Source: Chara braunii (Eukaryota; Streptophyta; Charophyceae; Charales; Characeae). From it: 23,565 nucleotides of DNA. The stretch spans positions 552,053 through 575,617 of the forward strand of contig BFEA01000613.1 of the NCBI GenBank assembly GCA_003427395.1, written 5' to 3'. Shown here in pieces: positions 1-8,161 of the stretch (position 1 is its first letter; the number at the start of each line of letters is the position of its first letter). The notes under the pieces are model-generated. The model did not search any database, had not been told where the DNA came from, and saw nothing but the letters and a program-made list of their open reading frames with translations. A program made the translations under genes and the position numbers.

Positions 1-310
1 GTGTGAGTGTGAAAAACATCAGTTTGAAGTTCCTAAATCATCAAGATTGCATCAAGAAGCCTCTATGTGTGAAGCGCTACACTACCTACTAGTGTAAGTG
101 TGAAAATCACAAGTTTGGAGAGCCCATATCATCAAGATTGCATGAAGAAGCATCTATGTGTGAAACGCTAAACTACCTACTAGTGTGAGTGTGAAAATCA
201 CAAGTTTGGAAAACCCATATCATCAAGATTGCATCAAGAAGCATCTAGGAAAGAATCGGAGTACTACCTCCTAGTGCATAAGTGAAAGAGAAGAGTTTGA
301 GTAGCCCATG
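1..310. repeat. 91-bp tandem repeat, about 3.4 copies
   Basis: Copies start at 1, 92 and 183, each 91 bp long, with a shorter diverged fourth copy from 274. Each begins GTGTGAGTGTGAAAA and contains ATCATCAAGATTGCAT and CTACCTACTAGT in the same places. The array may extend to the left of the window. No coding signal is visible in it. Confidence 0.9.
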
Positions 311-575
311 GAAGAGAGAAGGTGAAGTAAGAGAAGATGGAGGAGAAGGGGAGAGAGATGAGGAAGATGGAGATGGAGAAGAAGGGGAGGAAGGGAAAGA
401 GAATGAGAGTAAGGAGGAGGAAGGAGAAGATGAAGAGGGGCGAGAAGAGAAGGAAGAAGGAGGGAGTGAGGAGGAAGAAGAGGAAGAAGAAGGAGAAGAG
501 GGAGAAGGAGAAGAAGAAGAAGAAGAAGAAGAAGAAGAAGAAGAAGAAAAAGAAAAAGAAAAAGAAGCACCTTCC
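282..575. repeat. Purine-rich tract with GAA microsatellite
   Basis: The + strand is almost pure A/G for about 290 bases. It holds an uninterrupted GAA run at about 510-546 and then AAAAAG units to about 567. The open frames across it encode only E/K/G or, on the other strand, S/P/L homopolymers. They are composition artefacts and are not called as genes. Confidence 0.9.
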
Positions 576-950
576 TTCCTCTCATCTTGTAGATTCCTTG
601 ATGTTGGTGTCCTCCTTAATGAAGCTTCATCTCCTTGCACAATCCTCTCTTGGCTATGACTTCCTTCTTCTCCAAATCCTTTTCTCCTCCTCCCTTGCTT
701 TCTCTCAGGCTATGGCAAGCTCCCCTAGCTACGGTTATGGAGTTCTCCTCTCTAGGAGGGCTAATGGGGCTCCTCTAGCCTCTCCTCCTCTCCTACACCC
801 AGGAGGGACATGGCGGATCACCTTCCAAGTGTCTCTCCTACCATCATTATCCTCTAGAGTCCTCTCCACTACCTCCTAGTCTCCTCTAAACTCTCCCACT
901 AGCATGGGCTCCTGCCCTCTCACTCCAAGTGCAAAGGTGTTCCTGTGAGC
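576..950. other. Pyrimidine-rich non-coding stretch
   Basis: C/T-rich sequence immediately follows the purine tract, so composition flips strand at about 570. No motif-bearing ORF, RNA gene or clear repeat was seen. Confidence 0.5.
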
Positions 951-994
951 TCACTTGGGCAGCATGGGCACTCCTCATGCAAATGTGAGAGTGG

Positions 995-1498
995 CGGACT
1001 GCATCCTCAGCTTATGTAGGCTGAAACCAGCAGTCCGGTCAGCCCATGAGCCTTCCCATAAACCTTGAGGTGAACCGAGGTACCCCCAAGGCAAAATTCC
1101 CACACTACGCCCTCCTAGAGGTACCTGGGCCTCTTTTTGGCCAAGTGCATGCAGTCCAAGTGGTTGGTACCAACTCGGACTGCCTCTTGGCCTACCCCGG
1201 CCTCTTTTTCACTGCTCAAATACTGCCCCCTTGGGTCCTATTGCCCAAGGGGCAGCAATACTTGAAAGAGAAAGGCTTTCTGGGCCTTTTTCTCCATTTT
1301 TTTCAAGTTTCGGCCTCTTTTGAGTAGGCCGGAGCATTTTTTCATATGGCGGCACATTTTCAACCTTGGATCTGGTTGAGATCCAAGGCCAGCAATAATC
1401 CGAGCTACCCCCTAGTAGCCCTTGCTTCAATTTTGAGCCCCTAAATCCAGTTTTTCAATTTTTGGTGCATCTGGCTCTTTTTTTGGGCCAAATGCACC
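995..1498. repeat. Cluster of inverted repeats
   Basis: Visible stem-loops are: CGGACTGC (995-1002) with GCAGTCCG (1030-1037); GCAGTCC (1151-1157) with GGACTGC (1177-1183) around the perfect palindrome TTGGTACCAA (1164-1173); a 12-bp stem with one bulged C (1223-1235 with 1244-1255, 8-nt loop); CCTTGGATCT (1364-1373) with its perfect complement (1379-1388, 5-nt loop); and GTGCAT (1465-1470) with ATGCAC (1492-1497). No ORF of interest overlaps them. Confidence 0.75.
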
Positions 1499-1599
1499 GT
1501 TTTGTCATTTTCTCTCTTTTGTTTCTTTCCATTTTGGGATGCCACCTCATTCCGGAGCTAGCCGTTTTGAGCTGGCGCACAAAAAACGGCTAGTTACTC

Positions 1600-2420
1600 T
1601 CTACCATGACATCTGATCTCAGATCCATGATCCAAAAGAAAACCGGTCACTTCCTTTTTGTATTTTCTTTCATTTTTAGCTTTTTAATTCAGATTTTATT
1701 GAGATATGGCCCTAAGGGCCATAACACTGCAATCCGGATTGCCCTCCCTCATTCTAGGAGGGATGAGGTCACTGTTGGGACCTGCCAGTCCCAACTGTGC
1801 AGGTCTCAATAGACCGGCACATTCTCCTCCACTCTTTTCTCCCCTTTTGTCTCATTCTCCCTCTTTTTTCTCTCATTTTTCTTTCTTTTTCTTTTATTTC
1901 TGTTGTGACAAGTGTCAAACTGCTGTGCATCCTCTTTCTAGGCCCTAGGGCCTCATTCAAGGCCAGGTTCATGACTGTTACATGACCGTTATATATCGGA
2001 TTCCAATAATGGCACCCCCATGCTCCTAGGGGGCTCCATTTTGCTCCCGTTTGCCCAATCCTGAGCCCCTTTTGCTCCGATTTTCTAAGGGCAGCCTTTT
2101 TCTCATGTTGGGTCTCTCAAGGCTTTCTTTTCTTATGCCTTGCTAGTCCGAGATATCCCGGACTGTCGGGCAGCCTTCCCAACACCCTTATTTCACTTTT
2201 CTTTCTCTCATGGCTCCCTCACTTGCTTCCACTAGTTCTTGCACTAGTGGTGTTAATATTCTTCACCGCCTAGATCCTTGATCTCGACGGTGTCACTCGC
2301 TTGCACAATTATTCCTTGTGTTTTCTCATGGTTCCCTTGGGACATCCCAAGAGACATCCCAAGTCCCCGCCATTTTCCTACATGCTAGCTTCATTTCCTT
2401 GTCCCGCCGGCGGTCCCGTC
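1600..2420. repeat. Diverged repeat copy R1
   Basis: This block is alignable by eye with 3080-3840 at an offset of about 1440-1450 bp. Shared landmarks are the GGGACCTG-CAGTCCC hairpin, the CAAGTGTCAA segment, the CAATAATGGC-CCCATGC segment, the AGTCCGAGAT hairpin, the CTTGCACTAGTGGTG hairpin and TAATATT. It also contains the 14-bp palindrome GCAATCCGGATTGC at 1729-1742 and an 8-bp stem ATGGCCCT/AGGGCCAT at 1706-1722. It looks non-coding. Whether it is LTR-derived or an independent element cannot be decided here. Confidence 0.7.
2264..2292. repeat. Second stem of the twin hairpin, copy R1
   Basis: CACCG at 2264-2268 pairs with CGGTG at 2288-2292, and AGAT with ATCT inside, with two mismatched pairs. 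It follows the CCACTAG/CTAGTGG hairpin at 2229-2250 after a TAATATT spacer. The same pair of hairpins in the same order recurs at 3667-3726. Confidence 0.6.
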
Positions 2421-3079
2421 GGCGCGTGTTCCGTTTTTCTAATTTTTATTATTTGGACCCATTTGGTCCCCGACAACATTTCGGACGGCGTCCCATTTTT
2501 ATTTTTGGGCCTCCTTACCCTTGGTGGTCCCATCATCTCTACATGTGTGTTGATTTTTCTAGACCGTGAGATCTCATCTCACGGTTGCCGTTTACGGTAT
2601 TTACTTGACCCTTGCCGAAGTTGCCCCTTTCTAGCCTTCTGGGCTTGCCGTAGCCCATTTCCCCTTGGCCTTGGCATCCCCATGCAGTCCGTAATTTCTC
2701 GGACTGCAGACATGGCTATTTTCCATACCCACAGCCCCACAACTTGCCCCATGTTGAAAGAAAATGATACGTTAAATTTTCTAGTGCATCTGAACTTAAT
2801 ATTGGTTCCGGATGCACCTAGAACATGTGTTTTCTCTCTCCCATGAAGTCCGTTGCAACTCGGATTGGAATGGGGGTCAATTCCTTAGCCCCAATGCCCC
2901 ACGACTAGCCCTTACTCAAAAGAAAAAAAAACGGCCAATTCCCAAGTGCATCTGGCCTTGATTTTGGCTCCGGATGCACCTAAAACATGTGTTTCTCCTC
3001 ATGCATGTATTCCGTTTTATTCCGGTTGCAAGAGGCCTTGATTTTCTTTGATTTTCTCTGCAAAAATCAAAGAAATCCA
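2421..3079. other. Non-coding spacer between R1 and R2
   Basis: This is pyrimidine-rich sequence with no recognisable coding region. It holds the perfect 8-bp hairpin GCAGTCCG/CGGACTGC (2684-2691 with 2700-2707, 8-nt loop), AGTCCG/CGGATT (2847-2852 with 2861-2866, 8-nt loop), and two 34-nt hairpins starting GTGCATCTG and ending CGGATGCAC at 2784-2817 and 2946-2979. Confidence 0.6.
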
Positions 3080-3840
3080 AGTCCTTTGTAACCGCCATAT
3101 TCCAGAATGAATCTGTTCACGGATGGATCTCCCCAAGTGACAGTTTTTTACCGTTAAGGTCTTTTTCACTTTTCTTTTCTTTCATTTTCTTTTCTTTTCT
3201 TTTTCTCCTCCTTTCTTGGACAGTGGGGACCTGTCAGTCCCTACTTATGGCAGTCCCTACCGACGGCCAACTCACTCACTCCCTCTCACTCTTTTTGTCT
3301 TATTTTCCCACATTTTCTTTTATTTTCTCTCTTTTTTCTAGCATGCCAAGTGTCAAGTGGCCGTTAAGGCCCTTTTCTAGCCTCTTCCTCTGAGTTTTGG
3401 CCCTCCCTATGCCCAAGGTGCATTCCGTTATTTCTCGGACTGCAATAATGGCCTTCCCATGCCCATGGGGGCCTCCTTTTACTCCTACATTTCTCCCACA
3501 ATGGTCCCTCCTACTCCGATTTTCTTCCGGAGGCCTATTTTTCACATGGGGTCTCATTTGACTCTATTTTCTTGAGGGAGGCTGATCCGAGATTTTTCGG
3601 ATTGCTCCCATGCCTCCCACTTCAGTTTTCTTTACTTTTCCTTTTCCTTTTGGCCTCTCCGTTTGTCACCACTAGTACTTGCACTAGTGGTGCTAATATT
3701 TTTTGCCGTCAAGATGTCGATCTTGATGGTGCACCTTACATTTATTATTTTTCCCTCATGCGGTACCGCCGTTTCTTCTTGGGATTTTTACATGTCCCCG
3801 CCACTTGTCCTGTCGGTGGTCTCTGACACTTAATCCCGTC
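3080..3840. repeat. Diverged repeat copy R2
   Basis: This is the second copy of the R1 unit. The homologous hairpins are at 3223-3244, 3584-3603, 3667-3692 (9-bp perfect stem CACCACTAG/CTAGTGGTG, 8-nt loop) and 3706-3725 (10-bp stem CCGTCAAGAT/ATCTTGATGG with one G-T pair). Several stem positions differ from R1 on both sides of the stem, so pairing is kept. The right end merges into the 26-bp minisatellite. Confidence 0.7.
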
Positions 3841-3938
3841 GGTAGTCCCCGACACTTAGTTCCACCGGTGGTCCCCGACACTTAGTCCGTTCGGCGGTCC
3901 CCGACACTTAGTCCCGTTGTCGGTCCTCGACACATTTC
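3809..3938. repeat. 26-bp minisatellite, 5 copies
   Basis: Units start at 3809, 3835, 3861, 3887 and 3913, with a consensus close to CCCGTCGGTGGTCCCCGACA followed by CTTAGT. Most units carry a small inverted repeat GTCGG...CCGAC. The R1 copy has only an unexpanded CCGGCGGTCCCGTCGG-like segment at the matching place (about 2406-2424), so the array grew after R1 and R2 separated. Confidence 0.9.
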
Positions 3939-4497
3939 GCCCTGGCCGCCATTATTTTTACTTAGTCCCACGTGGCCCTGGGTGCCTTTCCCCGAGGTGT
4001 CTCATGCCCCTTGGGCGTCTTGTCGCCCCATAGCAACCCCTCTCCTTAGTCTTTCCTCGCGCCTTGTGCGTGCCGATCTCTTTGGTCGTGGGCCTCCGCT
4101 CCGAGGCATTCATAGGTAGCCCCCACGTTGGCCCCTCATTTCCTGGCTTCCCGCGGCTTCTGGCCGCCCATCCCACGACTTCCTCGTTCCCTTATTGCTG
4201 TCGTGCTGCAATTGCTAGTTCAAAGGGCCCTTTGGCCTTAGTCTTATTGCATTCCGATGGCCCTCCCGGCCTCCTGCTATGTTCTATGTGTCCCTGTTCT
4301 TGCACTCGCTTGCTTGCCACCGCAAATTCTTTCCTCCTGAAGTTCTCTCCTCAGGGCATCACTCCCTTCCACGGCCTAATCCTTTTTCTTTTCTCTCTCC
4401 TGCTTCCTCACTCCAGATTTCTCTGTTGTGCATAAATTGTCTGTATTCAATCTCTCGAGTGCTGGGAAGTTATTCGAGACCCACCAGTCCCGACACA
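3939..4497 (-). other. Possible LTR interior (minus strand)
   Basis: No protein domain was recognised. If the box at 4498-4547 is a polypurine tract, this stretch is the start of an LTR reading leftwards from 4497 (TGTGTCGGGAC on the minus strand). The other end of such an LTR, its terminal CA and a target-site duplication were not found. The overlapping open frames are C/T-rich and look like chance. Confidence 0.35.
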
Positions 4498-4547
4498 TTC
4501 CCCCCACTCATTCGCGATGTCCTCATCGCCGCGATGTCCTCATCGCG
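4498..4547 (-). promoter_or_regulatory. Putative Ty3 3' terminus: tandem hairpin, polypurine tract, LTR start
   Basis: Read on the minus strand, two GCGATGAGGACATCGC hairpins (4531-4546 and 4514-4529, 17-bp period) are followed by GAATGAGT, then GGGGGGAA (4505-4498), then TGTGTCGGGAC from 4497. Plant Ty3-type elements typically end with a GAGGACGAA-like box, a GTGGGGGA-type polypurine tract and an LTR beginning TG. The match is by pattern only. A second box of the same layout lies at 6039-6075. Confidence 0.55.
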
Positions 4548-4723
4548 CACCAATCTCTTGTTAGTGGATTTTGGAGGGATAGACGGGAGAAGAGGGTGAG
4601 GTGTTGTGGGTGGTTAGTTTGCCAGGGTCCGTTTTGTTATTTTCCCATTCCTTTCTCAATGTCTTCCTTAGCTTCCGTGCTTTGGGGCGGAGGAGGGTAT
4701 GGGGGAGTCGAGGGTTCTACAGC

Positions 4724-5174
4724 TTAGACCAGGTTGCTCATTTCCATCATAGCTCTGCCTCTTTATCTTTCCATCAATTGAGATGCAAACTTCCTCTTAA
4801 GTCAACTCTGTATACCCAGCAGGGCAGCCCATAATCCTTTCAACTTCAGCAACATAAAGCCGACGGGGCTCTCCTTGCTTCATGTACTTAACGACTGGTA
4901 TGCTGGCTTTATTCCCAAGGTGATAATTTGTTGTCATAACACAATTGGTTTTTTCATTCTATACCTTGACTTTGTTGGTAACAAATTATAGGCAAGTTTT
5001 TAGATACGACTCGATGTCAAGCATTTGCTCCGGAAGGGAGATGTTCGTCTAGTACAACCGTCGTCTTTGCTGTGGTGATACCCACTTCGAATCGGTGAGC
5101 CCAGGGGCAACTCCCCTTAAGTGCTTCGTAATCTCAAATCTGTCTTCCCATTTCATCGAGGAAAAAATAAACTA
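4724..5174 (-). pseudogene. C5-cytosine DNA methyltransferase C-terminal remnant (DNMT3/DRM-like)
   Basis: One minus-strand frame, from about 5171 to 4800, reads as the C-terminal half of a cytosine-5 methyltransferase. DSKWVSPQQRRRLY (5093-5052) has the form of motif VIII (QxRxR). LYVAEVERIMGCPAGYTEL (4859-4803) has the form of motif IX plus the following target-recognition end, and is close to the DNMT3 pattern of W/YCTE-ER-GFP-YTD. The spacing between the two is about 65 codons, as in DNMT3. The frame is broken by TAG 5051-5049, TAA 4988-4986, TAG 4961-4959 and TAA 4799-4797. After a frameshift at about 4800 a plausible motif-X-like end (GRAMMEMSNLV) runs to 4724 with one more stop. The ENV motif and the Pro-Cys loop expected upstream were not seen, so it cannot be catalytic. 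On the same strand, the putative polypurine tract/LTR start lies about 220 bp downstream and another about 870 bp upstream. The alternative is the last exon of a dead host gene. Confidence 0.62.
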
Positions 5175-5499
5175 CTTTTCGACCCGTGCAATCCATGTTT
5201 TCCCTTCACTGTTCCCTGACGCTCAGGCCTTGCCAAATCCACATGCATCTCCCAAGGGTCCTTTCGCCCGACTCTCCTTAGGTCCTGCCAATTTTGCATT
5301 TATATCACTCTTTGTCCTTTCTTGTTCCTTACTTATTTTTAACCTTTTCATGCATGCTGCCCAGTTCATCCCTTGTGCATCTCTCTTTCACACAACTTAT
5401 CAGACCTGTTTTCAAATACTCATCTGTTTCCCAGCCTGCCAATTTTTTTCTCAGATCCATATATAGTCCATCATACGAGTCTTTTTCTTTTCCAGACGT
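5175..5499. other. Spacer with minus-strand TATATA
   Basis: There are weak signs that the methyltransferase remnant extends to about 5200 in another frame (GRKVVYFF at about 5184-5161), but nothing firm. TATATA at 5460-5465 lies about 575 bp inside the region that would be an LTR if the 6039 box is real. It is a candidate promoter only. Confidence 0.3.
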
Positions 5500-5990
5500 C
5501 TTGCTTGACCCATTTTCAAGCTTATGCCCAATCAATCACACAAGTCGCTTGTCAGACTTTTTCTCAAGCTCATGCAACATCAATTTCTCACCCGTTTCTA
5601 TTCTGGACATTTTGCCAGGCCTTTTCTCAAGCCTGCGCAAAATCAATTACTCATCCATTCTTCTCTTCTAGACATCTTGTCAGACCTTTTCTCAAGCTCA
5701 TGCAACATTAGTTACTCATTTATTCTTTTTTGCTGGACATCTTGCCAGGCTTTTTTTTCAAGCCTGCGAAAAGTCGATTACTCATCCATTCTTTTCCTCT
5801 GGACATCTTGCCAGACCTTTTCGCAAGCCTGCGCAAAGTCAATTACTCATTCATTCTTTTCTTCTGGAGATCTTGCCATACCTTTTCTCAAGCCTGCGCA
5901 AAGTCGATTACTCATTCATTCTTTTCTCCTTGACATCTTGCCAGACCTTTTCTCAAGCCTGCGCAAAGTCAATTACTCATTATTCTTACG
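5500..5990. repeat. 65-bp minisatellite, about 7-8 copies
   Basis: The landmark CAAG(C/CC)T(C/G)(A/C)TGC recurs with its C at 5517, 5564, 5628, 5693, 5759, 5824, 5889 and 5954, so the spacing is 64-66 bp except for the shortened first interval. Units share ATTACTCATCCATTCTT, CTGGACATCTTGCCAG and CCTTTTCTCAAG. The 290-codon open frame across it exists only because the unit is stop-poor. A 65-bp period shifts frame in every copy, so it is not called a gene. Confidence 0.92.
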
Positions 5991-6038
5991 CTTATGGTAC
6001 CCTTCTCTTTTGCACGCTTTTTCTTTGGTGGATTACAC

Positions 6039-6075
6039 ACCTTCCCCCTACTCAAAATGCGATGTCCCCATCGCA
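6039..6075 (-). promoter_or_regulatory. Second putative Ty3 3' terminus: hairpin, polypurine tract, LTR start
   Basis: On the minus strand the 7-bp stem TGCGATG/CATCGCA (4-nt loop, 6058-6075) is followed by TTTTGAGTAGGGGGAAG (down to 6041) and then TGTGTAATCC from 6039. The order and spacing match the box at 4498-4547, although the sequences after TGTGT differ. It could be the 3' end of the Ty3 element at 10-15 kb or of another copy. No matching 5' LTR was found. Confidence 0.45.
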
Positions 6076-6079
6076 CAAC

Positions 6080-7260
6080 TAGTTCTCACTCGGAGGTACG
6101 CAACCTTTGGCCCACCGACGAGTAGGCGGATGCCGGCCCATCAGCCCCAAAAAGAAAGGGTGATCAGTCCCCCCGTTGCTGATAACTCACCTCATCCCCT
6201 TACTTCATCCGACCTTTTGTCGCTTACGAGACAAGCGTCATTACTGAGGTACCTCCTCATATCTGGAAGGCAGGTCCAGTCCAAGCTTCCCAGGACCCCG
6301 TCTTGCCGTAAGGGCTTCCTCGCGAATCGTTCCTCCCGAGTGGTGTTTTCTTGGATCCGGCCTCTTCCTTTCAAGAGAGTTGGGGCTCTAAGTTAGTCCA
6401 CGAGTGCAGTTACGAAGACCTCTCAATTAGTCTCGAAGCGATTGTAATGCTCCGACGGGGCGGCGTCACTCGCCTCGTGGTGGTTGCAGCTTCCACCCAG
6501 TACCACACCCAACTCCTCCCTTCTGGACAATGCTGCTCAATTTAACACGAGCCGCCGTGGTCCATTCCAAGCGGCCATGCCGCCCCTCAACGACATGGCG
6601 TGTGGTTGAGGAGAACAAAAAAGACTAGAAAAAAAGAATGGCTCTCTCGCCCATTTCGTTCCCTCACCCTTTGACGTTTAGGCGTTCAACACGAGACGCA
6701 ATTTGAACTTCCTCACTAGAGCTCGTTGTCGGGGTCGGTTCCGGACGTCCCGCACCGATCCAAGTGGTAGGTGCCTTGGTCCTTTAACCCTCATCCCCTT
6801 CCAAGAGGAACAGGTCGCACTGAGACTTTTTCCCTTACAGGGATAGAGGTCTTGGGGTCGCGGTGCGAGCACTGGTATCCCCCTCTTGCTGAGGCCAAAG
6901 ACTAGAAAAAGAGAAATTCATTTCAATGTTATTTCCAAGTCAATTTCAAGTTGCCTAGGGTCCCCTGCCTATGCAATGCAATATTCAATCCTCAATCATT
7001 CAATCCAATGCTATTTCCAAGGCTGATTCTCATGGCTGGTCTGACAGCCTCTTGTCAACAAGGCCACCCTCACGGCCGGTCTGGCGGTCGTTCTCTCAAT
7101 AGCCATTTCTCAAGACTGACCCTTCCGCCCACTCAATCCTCAATTTTCTCATTCCTCAACACCCAATTTTTGTGACCGTCCCAACAGTCCCTGCCCTTCT
7201 CGGCTTTAAGGCTCCGCCTTCTTTATCTTGTCCTTCTCTTTCGCATTTTTCTTCCGCCCC
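6080..7260. other. Region without recognised genes
   Basis: No protein motif or RNA gene was recognised on either strand. AAAGACTAGAAAAA occurs twice (about 6620 and 6898). A two-copy 40-bp repeat (CTCATGGCTGGTCTG then CTCACGGCCGGTCTG, starting 7030 and 7070) is visible. CCTCAAC/GTTGAGG (6585-6591 with 6605-6611) can form a stem. Confidence 0.4.
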
Positions 7261-7264
7261 CTTG

Positions 7265-7680
7265 GTAATTTTCAGTGGCCGACCCACCGGCCTTTTTCAT
7301 TTCCTCCATTCAACTCATTGACTATTTCAACGACCGACCCACCGGCCTTTTCCACCTCTCTCATCCATCCTTTGGCTATTTTCAATGACCGACTCATCGG
7401 CCTTTTCTATTTTTCTCATCCCATTGGCTATTTCAATGACCGACCCACCGGCTTTTCCCATCTCTTTCATCCCATTGGCTATTTCGATGGCCGACCCACC
7501 GGCCTTTTCCATCTCTCTCATCCCATTGGCTATTTCAATGACCGACCCACCGACATTTTTCATCTCTCTCATTCATCCCATTGGCTATTTCAATGACCGA
7601 CCCACCGACCTTTCCCATCTCTCTCATTCCATTGGCTATTTCAATGACCGACCCACCGGCCTTTTCCATCTCCTATTGCT
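7265..7680. repeat. 51/55-bp minisatellite, 8 copies
   Basis: GACCGACCCACCGG-type landmarks occur at 7277, 7332, 7387, 7438, 7489, 7540, 7595 and 7646, so the steps are 55, 55, 51, 51, 51, 55 and 51 bp. Units share CATCCCATTGGCTATTTCAA and CCTTTTCCATCTCTC. The 55-bp units contain a 4-bp CATC-type insertion. Open frames on both strands reflect the periodicity. Confidence 0.93.
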
Positions 7681-7763
7681 CATTCCAGTTCATCCTCAAT
7701 CAACCTTTCTCAATCAAATATGCAGGGGACCCAAGTGCCTATTTCAAAAGGAATGACCCTTGT

Positions 7764-7977
7764 CAGGGGCCATTCCCGAACAACCTGGTTAGGGTCGTTA
7801 TTTTCCATTCTCAAGTCGAACAGCCTGATTAGGGCCATTCCTTTCCATTCTCAAGTCGAACAGCCTGGTTAGGGCCATTCCTTTCCATTCTCAAGTTGAA
7901 CAACCTGGTTAGGACCATTCCTTTCCATTCTCAAGTCGAACAGCCTGGTTAGGGTCATTCCTTTCCATTCTCAAAGT
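7764..7977. repeat. 40-bp minisatellite, about 5.3 copies
   Basis: CCTGGTTAGGG landmarks lie at 7784, 7824, 7864, 7904 and 7944, exactly 40 bp apart. Each is followed by CATTCCTTTCCATTCTCAAG and then TCGAACAG. The array is very homogeneous, which suggests recent expansion. Confidence 0.95.
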
Positions 7978-8074
7978 TAGTGCCCGAGGGGGTGGTCCTC
8001 GAGGTTACGGATCCCATTTCTGTCTTGGAGGTTAGAAGGTGGTCATCTCATCTTTTGCGTGCTGTTCTTTTTCT

Positions 8075-8161
8075 TCCATTTCTCACAGTAATGTACCATT
8101 CATTCCATTTCTCACAGTAATGTACCATCCATTTCACTTCTCACAGTGACGTACCATCCAT
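8075..8161. repeat. 29-bp minisatellite, 3 copies
   Basis: CACAGTAATGTACCAT-type landmarks start at 8084, 8113 and 8142, 29 bp apart, within TTCCATTTCTCACAGTAATG followed by TACCATTCA. The third copy has GACG for AATG. Confidence 0.9.

Noticed and set aside
282-879. Overlapping 100-180 codon ORFs rich in E/K or S/L/P
   Set aside because: They are direct translations of the GAA/purine tract and its complement, with homopolymeric composition and no motif.
2253-2260. TAATATT resembling a rolling-circle origin nonanucleotide
   Set aside because: It lies between two hairpins and not in a loop, lacks the final AC, and no Rep-like gene is present.
5524-6396. 290-codon plus-strand ORF
   Set aside because: It lies across the 65-bp minisatellite. 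The unit shifts frame in each copy and no non-repeat part resembles a protein.
6866-6880. TGGTATC as a retrotransposon primer-binding site
   Set aside because: Only 7 bases match the initiator tRNA-Met complement and no LTR end precedes it.
7228-7756. Repeat-protein-like ORFs on both strands
   Set aside because: The 51/55-bp minisatellite makes stop-free frames on both strands; 55-bp units break the register, so no protein repeat is conserved.
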